The notes below the pieces were generated by a model that saw only the letters and a list, made by a program, of their open reading frames with translations, was not told where the DNA came from and did not search any database. Made by a program: the position numbers and the translations under genes. This document shows, piece by piece, positions 46,376-54,080 of a DNA stretch of 54,080 nt; the first letter of the stretch is position 1, and each line of letters starts with the position of its first letter. The stretch is taken from contig JACOUX010000035.1 of the NCBI GenBank assembly GCA_016177615.1, positions 1 through 54,080 on the forward strand. Reading direction: 5' to 3'. The stretch is from Candidatus Woesearchaeota archaeon. Lineage in GTDB: Archaea > Nanobdellota > Nanobdellia > Woesearchaeales > GW2011-AR4.

Positions 46376-46984
46376 ATGCCTGTGATTAAAAAGCATGATT
46401 TTGTGGAAATTGAATACACTGCAAGAGTAAAGGAAGACAACAGCATATTTGACACGACAAATGACCATTCTCCTGTTGTAATCTGCGTCGGGGAGCACAG
46501 CATTCTGCAGCCGGTTGAAGAGCGCATGATCGGGAAGGAAACAGGAAAAGATTACACATTTGAAATCGACTCTATGAGCGCATTTGGCAAGAGAGATGCA
46601 AAGCTTATCCAGCTGATACCTGCAGGCAAGTTCAGGCAGCAGAATATCCAGCCTTTTCCAGGGCTGCAGCTAAACATTGACGGCGTTTTTGGAGTTGTCA
46701 AGACTGTAAGCGGGGGCAGGGTCCTTGTTGACTTCAACCATCCCCTGGCCGGAAAGGATGTTATTTACAATGTAAAAATACACAGGCTGGTCGAAGACCA
46801 GAATGAAAAGCTGGCATCATTGGTCAAAACGCATCTTGGCGTGAAAGACGCGGAAATTGGTATGAAAGACGGAGTTACAGAAATAAAATGCAAAAGCAAT
46901 GTGCCGAAGCAGCTGCAGGATGAGTTTGGCAAGGTCATTGAGCGGGTCATCCCTTCAATTAAAAGCATCAAAATATTTAAATAG
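46376..46984 (+). CDS. FKBP-type (SlyD-like) peptidyl-prolyl isomerase
   Basis: VEIEYTARVKEDNSIFDTT...LQPVEERMIGKETGKDYTFEI...FNHPLAGKDVIYNVKI. Confidence 0.88.
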   Translation: MPVIKKHDFVEIEYTARVKEDNSIFDTTNDHSPVVICVGEHSILQPVEERMIGKETGKDYTFEIDSMSAFGKRDAKLIQLIPAGKFRQQNIQPFPGLQLNIDGVFGVVKTVSGGRVLVDFNHPLAGKDVIYNVKIHRLVEDQNEKLASLVKTHLGVKDAEIGMKDGVTEIKCKSNVPKQLQDEFGKVIERVIPSIKSIKIFK

Positions 46985-47036
46985 TAGTGTTAACCATTTT
47001 ATAATAACAAAAATTTACTAAGCAAAAGGTGAGCTT

Positions 47037-48188
47037 GTGGAAAGTTTTATCAGGCAGGCAACAGAAGAAATGACCAATGACAACCCGAAGCTCCTTTCCC
47101 AGGAAAGGAAGCAGCAGGCACAGCAAAGCCCTGAAGCCCATGATGTAGATGCAGAGCTGGAGCAGCTTCTTGCAAGGCAGAGGGCAACAATAAAAGTGGT
47201 TGGATGCGGCGGCGGAGGCAACAACACAATCAACAGAATGACTGAGGTAGGGATTGTTGGAGTGGACACCATTGCCATTAATACTGACGCGCAAGACCTG
47301 CTTTATACGACTGCCAACAAAAAAATTTTGATAGGAAGGGAGCTTACCAAAGGGCATGGGGCAGGCTCTGAGCCAAGGCTTGGAGAAGAAGCAGCCCGCG
47401 AGAATGAGGCAGACATAAAGAAGGCAATGCAAAACTGCGATATGGTGTTTGTGACATGCGGCTTGGGTGGAGGCACCGGAACAGGCTCAGCGCCTGTGGT
47501 GGCTGAAATAGCGAAAAAGCTTGGAGCTTTGACTGTTGGAGTCGTGACCATGCCATTCTCGATGGAGGGGCACAGAAGATATGAAAACGCTGTTGTGGGC
47601 CTTGAAAAGCTTGAGCAGGTCGCCGACACATTGATTGTGATCCCGAATGACAAGCTACTGGAATTGGCCCCGGAGCTTCCGCTGCATACAGCCTTCAAGG
47701 TTGCTGACGAGATCCTGACAAATGCTGTCAAGGGCATCGCGGAGCTGGTGACAAAAGCTGGGTTGGTTAATCTTGATTTTGCTGATATACGGGCCGTAAT
47801 GAAAGGAGGAGGCGTTGCGCTGATTGGAGTTGGCGAGTCAGACACAGAAAACAGAGCCGTTGAAGCTGTTGAAAAAGCCATCAACAACCCCTTGCTCGAT
47901 GTTGACATTTCAGGCGCAAATGGAGCCTTGATTAATGTAATTGGAGGAGAGGACATGACTCTTGACGAGGCAAGAAAGGTTGTTGAAACAATAACTGAAA
48001 AGCTGGATGAAGACGCAAGGGTAATCTGGGGCGCCCAAATCTACAAGGACATGGAAAAAACAATAAGGACAATGCTGATTGTTACTGGAGTCAAGTCTTC
48101 CCAGATATTCGGCGCGGACAAGAAAAAGGCGTCTGACAAGAAAAAGAAGGAAATAGAGCAGCATTTGGGTATTGAATTCTTGGATTGA
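47037..48188 (+). CDS. ftsZ: Cell division protein FtsZ
   Basis: [66 protein letters not shown]. Confidence 0.95.
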   Translation: MESFIRQATEEMTNDNPKLLSQERKQQAQQSPEAHDVDAELEQLLARQRATIKVVGCGGGGNNTINRMTEVGIVGVDTIAINTDAQDLLYTTANKKILIGRELTKGHGAGSEPRLGEEAARENEADIKKAMQNCDMVFVTCGLGGGTGTGSAPVVAEIAKKLGALTVGVVTMPFSMEGHRRYENAVVGLEKLEQVADTLIVIPNDKLLELAPELPLHTAFKVADEILTNAVKGIAELVTKAGLVNLDFADIRAVMKGGGVALIGVGESDTENRAVEAVEKAINNPLLDVDISGANGALINVIGGEDMTLDEARKVVETITEKLDEDARVIWGAQIYKDMEKTIRTMLIVTGVKSSQIFGADKKKASDKKKKEIEQHLGIEFLD

Positions 48189-48210
48189 ATAGGCAATAAT
48201 AAGAATATTT

Positions 48211-49050
48211 TTACAGCATAGGCAGGCTGTCAATCGGGCTTTTTGTGCCAATCATCTTGGGAGAGGCAATATGGAGATAGACCATTGTTGTCTCTGCGCT
48301 GCTGTGCCCGAGCAGTGACTGGACTTCTGCAACGCTGCTTCCGTTCTCTATGAGGTGCGTTGAAAAGCTGTGCCGCAAAGTGTGCGGATGGGCATGCTTG
48401 GATATTTCGGCGCTCTTCACTGCGTTTTTTATAATAGACCTTACGGACGCTGTTGTGAGGTGCCCGTTGAATCCCCTGAAGATATATGAATCAGAGGACG
48501 CGCATTCTTTTGAAATGTAATTTTTCAATTCTTCCCTGGTATTATCAGCTATGATAAACATCCTGTCTTTATTTCCCTTGCCGTGCCTCACCCACCCATA
48601 ACCATTTTCTATTTCCAGATGTTCCGGCTTGAGATGGACAAGCTCGCTTACCCTCAGCCCGGCAGAATAGAGCAGCTTTGCCATAAGCTTGTGCTTAGGA
48701 TTGCTTATTGAATTTATTAGTTTTACGATTTCTTCTTTAGTCAAAACTATTGGCAGAGCTTTGGGAGTTTTAGAGTACCTTATATTTATCATTAAGCGCT
48801 TATGCAATACACTGCCATAAAAAAACTTCAATGCGCTTAAGTTTACATTTATTGTGCTGCCGCATGCGCCTTTCTCAATCATTAAGTCAAGATAGGATTT
48901 TATATCTGCTTTCTTGATTTCATTCGGCTCCTTTTTGCACCAACTGAAAAATTTTCTGACACACTGCCTGTAAGTCTTTATGGTTTTGTGGCTTAATCCT
49001 CTTCTAAGACCTTCTTTTCTAAGCAATTCCGATACGTCCATTTTGATCAC
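48211..49050 (-). CDS. xerA: Tyrosine recombinase, Xer family
   Basis: AGLRVSELVHLKPEHLE, GKGNKDR, HTLRHSFSTHLIENGSSVAEVQSLLGHSSAETTMVYLH. Confidence 0.85.
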   Translation of the reverse strand: MIKMDVSELLRKEGLRRGLSHKTIKTYRQCVRKFFSWCKKEPNEIKKADIKSYLDLMIEKGACGSTINVNLSALKFFYGSVLHKRLMINIRYSKTPKALPIVLTKEEIVKLINSISNPKHKLMAKLLYSAGLRVSELVHLKPEHLEIENGYGWVRHGKGNKDRMFIIADNTREELKNYISKECASSDSYIFRGFNGHLTTASVRSIIKNAVKSAEISKHAHPHTLRHSFSTHLIENGSSVAEVQSLLGHSSAETTMVYLHIASPKMIGTKSPIDSLPML

Positions 49051-49080
49051 ATTAAATCATAATGCGCATTAGGTTTAAAT

Positions 49081-49124
49081 ATTTCACGCAGGCATGTCCA
49101 GTGCCCAGTGCTTAATTGCAATAT
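49081..49124 (+). repeat. Dispersed short repeat, copy 2
   Basis: ATTTCACGCAGGCATGTCCAGTGCCCAGTGCTTAATTGCAATAT; matches 43241-43284 with a few indels. Confidence 0.6.
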
Positions 49125-49375
49125 GGAAAAGAATTAATTTTTAATCTTTCATACAGCTTCGCATTCGCCATTGATGCCAAATTTTGCCATTTCATCTCCT
49201 ACATCTTATTCTTTAATGTCCATTCTTTATCTTTCTGCCAATTTCTCAATTTCTCAGTTTCATAACCTCAAATGCCTTGGCGACAGTCAGGAAATTAATT
49301 GATTTGTCCATCACAATAGAAAACTTCATTGATTTCCTTCCCTTAGGGAGAATAAAAACATTTGAGGTGATTTAA

Positions 49376-49564
49376 ATGAAACTAGATAAAATATGGCTGG
49401 AAAGAAAAGAATTGCTAGACAAGCTCCAGAATGATGTAAGAGACCTTATGAAATGGCGCATTCCATGGCATCAAAAATGCGGCCACTGGGAAGCAATTTA
49501 TTCCCGCTTCCTTAATAAGATAATACAGCAGGATATTGAGCTTCAAAAAAGGCTCAAGCCCTGA
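49376..49564 (+). CDS. Hypothetical 62-aa protein
   Basis: ORF preceded by Shine-Dalgarno-like GAGGTGA. Confidence 0.45.
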   Translation: MKLDKIWLERKELLDKLQNDVRDLMKWRIPWHQKCGHWEAIYSRFLNKIIQQDIELQKRLKP

Positions 49565-49678
49565 CTTTTTCTTATTTTCTTATTTTTCAGTCATAACGGA
49601 TTTTTGCCCTATGGGCATTGAAATTCAGCAGAATTAAGCCTTTATAACCATAAATCTGAGGACTTTAGGTTATAGGCT

Positions 49679-49932
49679 GTTATACTCAATTTTTTTCTTT
49701 AGTTTGAAATGCAAATATTTCAGTCGTCGCAAAAAATAACAACAAGGGCAGGCAAACACGGGTTTTCTTTGTGAAAACCCTATTCGCAAAGGAAATTCCC
49801 CACATTTCGCATGGGAAATTTCCTCTGCACTCAGTTTGCCGCCAATGTTATTTTTCGCTCCTACGCTGATTGCACTTCGTGCTTGCTGCATTTGCCAAAA
49901 GAACTAAAGAAAAATCGACAAAGGAGCATAAC
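49679..49932. repeat. Palindromic branched repeat element A
   Basis: Ends GTTATACTC / GAGCATAAC; outer stem TTTTTCTTTAGTT (49692-49704) pairs exactly with AACTAAAGAAAAA (49902-49914); nested hairpins GGGTTTTC/GAAAACCC and GGAAATTCCC/GGGAAATTTCC. Confidence 0.8.
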
Positions 49933-50008
49933 AACTGTTATATTGAATTATTACTCGGCATTTTTTCCTTTATTTCTTTGTGGATAAGTTTCACTTAAAC
50001 CATCTTGC
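49928..50008 (+). repeat. 81-bp exact direct repeat, left copy
   Basis: Identical to 54000-54080 (ATAACAACTGTTATATTGAATTATTACTCGGC...CATCTTGC). Confidence 0.95.
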
Positions 50009-50251
50009 AGCAGCAATAACGGCAGGCAAACACGGATTTCTTGGTGAAATCCTGCTCACAAAGGATTTTCCCCACACTTCGCATGGGAAAAATCCTCTGC
50101 ATTCGATTTGCCGCCATTGCTGCTGCTATGGAAAAAATGCCTGCGTCATAACTTTTCGGATTTTTTGGAAATCCTCAACCCTGCATCCTGATTTTTCCAG
50201 CTCTCGCTCACTATCGCTCGCAGAGGGAAAAATCGGGTAGGGCAATATAAC
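49937..50251. repeat. Palindromic branched repeat element B
   Basis: Ends GTTATATTG / CAATATAAC; GGCATTTTTTCC (49957-49968) pairs exactly with GGAAAAAATGCC (50130-50141); stem GCAGCAGCAAT / ATTGCTGCTGC; nested hairpins GGATTTC/GAAATCC and GGATTTTCCC/GGGAAAAATCC. Confidence 0.8.
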
Positions 50252-50342
50252 ACCGATTAAGTTCAATAATTTTTAGTGGCTAAACGTAGATAGGGGGACA
50301 TTTCTACGAAAGAAACTGAGGGGTGGGGCGAACGAAACAAAG

Positions 50343-51506
50343 ATGATGTTTAATATGAAAATTTATAAAGAAATCATACTTAGTAACATTATGAATAGGG
50401 TAATAAAAATACTGATTCCAACGATTGTCTCCTTAATTATAGCTACTTTTCTTTATGTTCTTAACTTATCTAACTGGAATAATTATGTGTTTATTCTTTC
50501 GTCAATAATACAAATATTAACCTTTGTATATTGGTTGATAGGAGACTCAAATCAAAAACAGATTATTGAAGCTGTATTAGGGACCAAAAACGACCTAAAA
50601 GAAACAAAGCAGATTGCACAAGAGGTTAGGGATTTCCAAAATCAAAAAGAGAGCCTTCTTGAGAAGAGACAAAAAATATTGGTTAACCTGTTCAAAAATG
50701 GAGCTATACAAACTATCGAGATTAACAAAATAATAAAATCAGTAAGAAATAAGGGTATGTTTGTGGTTTCAAGTTTTGGTGGGCATAATATGAAACTTAA
50801 AGGAGTCTTAAAAGCAATGAATAGTTCAGAACCAATATCGATTGTTCCAAACGTTCTGTATAATCTAGGTTTTAAGAAGGTATACTTTAATGAATTTATG
50901 TTTATTCTACTCAAAGAAGATCTACCCCCAAAACTAAGAAGTGCTGAGAAATTAAAAAAAATAATCTATGATGAATTAATTAATAAATGGACTTATCTAC
51001 AAAAAATAATAGTAGATAATAACTTCAAAAAATATGATAAGTGGAAAGATGGCAGCAAATTTTTTTGTAATCTTTGTTTGATTGATATAGAAGAAGGAGA
51101 AATGGGTATTCTCTATAAAAGACTTAAAGAAGCGCCAGAATTAAGAGATTCATTTTCGGAGGAATTCAAAAGTTTACTTTTGAGTCATTCAGACAAAATC
51201 CATATTGGTCAATTAATCAAAGATAAAATAAAAGCTAATCAAGTCTTGGATAAAATTACTATTGGTCTATTACTTAATAATCTACCAGAAGGGATAAAGG
51301 ACACTCTGCTTTTAAAAGAAAAAGAGATAATGACTCAACTTAAAATCAATAGATTTATTGATATTTCGAATATAACTGACCCAAATCTTAAAGATGTAAT
51401 AAAACAATATATTCCTGCAAATCAAGTTGAAGAAATATCCAAAAAAATCATGTCAGAAATAAAAGATTATGTGCAGATAGTGAGAGATTTAGAATTATTT
51501 CAATAA
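50343..51506 (+). CDS. Hypothetical membrane protein: two N-terminal TM helices plus large cytosolic domain
   Basis: VIKILIPTIVSLIIATFLYVLNL and YVFILSSIIQILTFVYWLIG followed by about 310 soluble residues. Confidence 0.6.
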   Translation: MMFNMKIYKEIILSNIMNRVIKILIPTIVSLIIATFLYVLNLSNWNNYVFILSSIIQILTFVYWLIGDSNQKQIIEAVLGTKNDLKETKQIAQEVRDFQNQKESLLEKRQKILVNLFKNGAIQTIEINKIIKSVRNKGMFVVSSFGGHNMKLKGVLKAMNSSEPISIVPNVLYNLGFKKVYFNEFMFILLKEDLPPKLRSAEKLKKIIYDELINKWTYLQKIIVDNNFKKYDKWKDGSKFFCNLCLIDIEEGEMGILYKRLKEAPELRDSFSEEFKSLLLSHSDKIHIGQLIKDKIKANQVLDKITIGLLLNNLPEGIKDTLLLKEKEIMTQLKINRFIDISNITDPNLKDVIKQYIPANQVEEISKKIMSEIKDYVQIVRDLELFQ

Positions 51507-51568
51507 AGTGGTATACTGATAATATCTTCTTTTCAGAAGTAAAAAAATGAAACGAGTTGGGAGAGTTC

Positions 51569-52162
51569 TTAACTATGAATATATGCGCTTAATATTTCAG
51601 AAGGGTTACCTATTCTTTTTTCATTTTTTAAATGAGAAATATCAATAACTGCCCCATGTTTAATAAATTCATCATAAAACTTATTATATTCCTTACCCCA
51701 GTATATCATCGCACATGACATTGGAGCACCTTTACCAGTGCTATTGCCATTTTCCAAAAACTTTAAACGAGTATCAAATAAAAAGCAAATGGCTTTTGCC
51801 CTGCCATAAACACTTTTTTTCCAATGACCTGTATTTGTTGCAACTGGTACTAACGCAATAACTTCTGAACCATAATTTTCATGCGCTTTTGCACATTTTT
51901 CTAACCAATGTTTAATAGACGTTTCACTGTCTTTATTCCTACCATAGGGTGGATTAACATAGATGCTAGGGAATTTCCATGATTCAATCAATCCATTTTT
52001 TTTGGGCAGGCTGTACTCTACTTCAGCATTAACAATGGAAAACTCATTAGAACATGGATCTAAATGTATCTTTCCACTAAAAACTTTCTTAACTGCATCT
52101 ACATACTTTTTAGGGGTACACCAATCCTTACTTTTTGAATTGATATTTCTTCCAGCTGTCAT
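51569..52162 (-). CDS. Phage-type DNA N6-adenine methyltransferase (Dam-like)
   Basis: DWCTPKKYVDAVKKVFSGKIHLDPCSNEFSIVNAE...SIYVNPPYGRN...; DPCS and NPPYG catalytic motif. Confidence 0.82.
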   Translation of the reverse strand: MTAGRNINSKSKDWCTPKKYVDAVKKVFSGKIHLDPCSNEFSIVNAEVEYSLPKKNGLIESWKFPSIYVNPPYGRNKDSETSIKHWLEKCAKAHENYGSEVIALVPVATNTGHWKKSVYGRAKAICFLFDTRLKFLENGNSTGKGAPMSCAMIYWGKEYNKFYDEFIKHGAVIDISHLKNEKRIGNPSEILSAYIHS

Positions 52163-52234
52163 TTTATCTCCATTATTGAGTATATGATTAAGTATTTAAA
52201 TTCTTTTTGATTGTTGGTAACTAATTGGTAAATA

Positions 52235-52260
52235 AGTATATATTTAGTGGTATATATACT
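52235..52260. promoter_or_regulatory. Candidate operator: perfect 9-bp inverted repeat
   Basis: AGTATATAT-ttagtggt-ATATATACT, immediately upstream of the winged-helix gene and in its divergent promoter region with the methyltransferase. Confidence 0.5.
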
Positions 52261-52268
52261 TTTCGATT

Positions 52269-52523
52269 ATGAATAGCAACATGGCACTAATAGGTTACAT
52301 CAAAGCGAGTAATTATAGAATTGAACTACTTAAAAAGTTAATTGAAAAACCATTTACCCCTACCGAACTTGCGAATTCAACTAAAATAAATAAAGGTCAT
52401 GTTAGTAGGACACTAAAGGAACTCTGCGAGAAAAAACTTGTGGAGTGTGGCAACGAAGAAGCAAAAAAAGGGAGAATGTATTTGATTACTGAATTAGGTA
52501 AGAAAATAATAAAGGAATTATAA
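52269..52523 (+). CDS. Winged-helix (ArsR/MarR-like) transcriptional regulator
   Basis: ELLKKLIEKPFTPTELANSTKINKGHVSRTLKELCEKKLVECGNEEAKKGRMYLITELGKKII. Confidence 0.75.
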   Translation: MNSNMALIGYIKASNYRIELLKKLIEKPFTPTELANSTKINKGHVSRTLKELCEKKLVECGNEEAKKGRMYLITELGKKIIKEL

Positions 52524-53669
52524 ATTTGAGATAACCAGTGAATTGTTGATTTTACTTATTTTTTTAAAGTTTAGGTCTTCAATGTCATAGAATATTGCAT
52601 TTTTGTTTTCGGATATTATTTCTTGAATAAGTGTTTTAACATCTTTGTTTGTCTTTAGTGCATCTTTACTGATGAACTTTAAGAAGTCATCACCAAATTT
52701 TTTGTGAAATTTCTTAAATGCTTCAATGATTATATAATCTGGAACAACCAAATTATGGTCAATTGTTTTTGTAACAACCTTTCTTGATTTATCTTCCCAA
52801 TGTGAAACTTCTCCAATTACAAGTATCGGTGTAAAATTGTCCGTTTCTTTCTTTTCTTCTTTACCCCATTTACCAATACGTTTTTTTCTGACATCTAAAG
52901 CAACTAATGCTGATTGTTTAGCTTTTTCTATTGTCTGTGGTCCAGTTAAACAAGTTTCTATTTTGAAAAAAGTTTTGTTTTGTATTTTGGTAAGGGTAAA
53001 AACATGGCATAACCTTACTTTTTCTGAAAGATCTATCAACTTGTTTTCTGGTTTAATAATCCTTACTGTTCCATTTTCAACCAGCGTGATTAAAAACCTC
53101 TTATTGACAGAAATCTCAAATTTTTCATCAATCAGATTATTTTTCTGTTTAGAAGATTCTTCTTCATTGGCATTTTTTGAAGTAATGTGAATTTCTGCAT
53201 TATTGCCAGAAATTTTTTTACACACGATGTTAATTTTTATCTCTCTGTCTAACCATCTTGGATTTATGTTATGTTGGTAGGCTTCATTTACGCCCAATTG
53301 TAAATCTTGATATCTCGTCTCGGCATGAACAGTTACCTCAACACCAACTTTTTTACATTCAATGAAACCTATGAGATTATTTTGGTCAATATCATCATTC
53401 TTATCAACAGTAAAATTTCCATTTTTATCTAACTTAAAAAAACTGAATTCAACTTTATGTTTTGCTCCAGTAAATCCTTCTAATGATAATTCGGTTTGCA
53501 TGGAGTTTAATAAATCTTGGGAAGAATGACAATAGCCCATTATTACTATTTCTAACATATCTCCTATTTTTCTTCCAATCTGATGTCCTTTTTTTCCAAA
53601 TTGTTCTATGTAAACATATACATCAGATAAATACTCAAAATCTCTTGAATCGTTAAATTTCATTGACAT
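52518..53669 (-). CDS. Putative restriction-endonuclease-like protein (PD-(D/E)xK-type core suspected)
   Basis: Contains KVEFSFFKL...LIGFIECKKVGVEVTV (ExK-like motif after a beta-strand-like segment); located with a methyltransferase and an HTH gene. Confidence 0.45.
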   Translation of the reverse strand: MSMKFNDSRDFEYLSDVYVYIEQFGKKGHQIGRKIGDMLEIVIMGYCHSSQDLLNSMQTELSLEGFTGAKHKVEFSFFKLDKNGNFTVDKNDDIDQNNLIGFIECKKVGVEVTVHAETRYQDLQLGVNEAYQHNINPRWLDREIKINIVCKKISGNNAEIHITSKNANEEESSKQKNNLIDEKFEISVNKRFLITLVENGTVRIIKPENKLIDLSEKVRLCHVFTLTKIQNKTFFKIETCLTGPQTIEKAKQSALVALDVRKKRIGKWGKEEKKETDNFTPILVIGEVSHWEDKSRKVVTKTIDHNLVVPDYIIIEAFKKFHKKFGDDFLKFISKDALKTNKDVKTLIQEIISENKNAIFYDIEDLNFKKISKINNSLVISNL

Positions 53670-53999
53670 ACTTCAAGCGTAGTATCCACTTATTAAATAG
53701 ATTTATACCACTTAGTTACCACGCAAAACTAACGCCCCACCCCCTACGACTAACTAACGAAACGACTGAAACGAAATGTCCCCCTTGATGTTTGTTCTTG
53801 ATTGCTCACTTTGTTCGCTGGATTGAACACGAGCCACTAAAAATTACTCTGCGGACGCAGGTTTCCAGAACTTCGTAACTGGAAACGAACTTAACAAGAA
53901 TTATATTTAATTCTTCACAATGGCTCTCGCCTTGTTCAGAACTCGAAACCTTTAATCTCAGGCAAGCTGAGTTAAAGCTTTCGCCCTTGCGAGGGAAAT

Positions 54000-54080
54000 A
54001 TAACAACTGTTATATTGAATTATTACTCGGCATTTTTTCCTTTATTTCTTTGTGGATAAGTTTCACTTAAACCATCTTGC
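54000..54080 (+). repeat. 81-bp exact direct repeat, right copy (start of a second element B, cut by window edge)
   Basis: Identical to 49928-50008. Confidence 0.95.

Larger units (their letters stand above)
50267..53846. mobile_element. Candidate mobile genomic island bounded by conserved inverted sequence blocks
   Basis: Left blocks TAATTTTTAGTGGCT (50267-50281), AGGGGGACATTTC (50292-50304), GGGGTGGGGCG (50320-50330) recur as reverse complements on the right: CGCCCCACCCC (53733-53743), GAAATGTCCCCCT (53773-53785), AGCCACTAAAAATTA (53832-53846). Confidence 0.65.

Noticed and set aside
49670-50240. ORFs 49670-49891 (-) and 49980-50240 (+)
   Set aside because: They lie wholly inside the palindromic elements and follow the inverted repeats; unlikely to be proteins.
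49679-54080. Classical integron (intI plus attC array)
   Set aside because: The recombinase shows no IntI-type extra helix near its catalytic patch, and the GTT...AAC order of the element ends is opposite to attC (RYYYAAC...GTTRRRY). Retained only as an analogy.
1-54080. CRISPR array or cas genes
   Set aside because: No regularly spaced short repeats and no Cas-like proteins seen.

Overview
This looks like a chromosomal window from an archaeon, probably DPANN-like (inference from gene content and TATA-type promoters; no phylogeny was run). Housekeeping genes recognised by motif are a replication factor C large subunit, ValRS, CysRS, GluRS, archaeal histone, cytidylate kinase, an FKBP-type PPIase, FtsZ, a COG1395-like HTH regulator and a Xer-type recombinase. 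About 26 kb (14.3-40.8 kb) is a co-directional set of giant secreted/membrane-anchored surface proteins containing two paralogous cassettes (tiny DNA-binding protein, 'KAQ-x-[TS]-IFMIV' single-pass protein, giant ectodomain). The two strongest hunting targets are: (1) the right end (49.6-54.1 kb), where large branched palindromes with compensatory changes, sharing GTTATA/TATAAC ends and AACT spacers, flank an inverted-block-bounded island with a 2-TM protein and a putative restriction-modification unit; an exact 81-bp direct repeat sets a 4,072-bp period; (2) the surface-protein locus, including a 707-bp DUF5678/retropepsin insertion that duplicated the last codons (E-I-N-D-F-stop) of the upstream gene. 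Two essential genes (RfcL and CysRS) carry lesions exactly at nucleotide-binding motifs; assembly error, decay or RNA-level repair need to be distinguished. Family names come from motif recognition only; no database search was possible.
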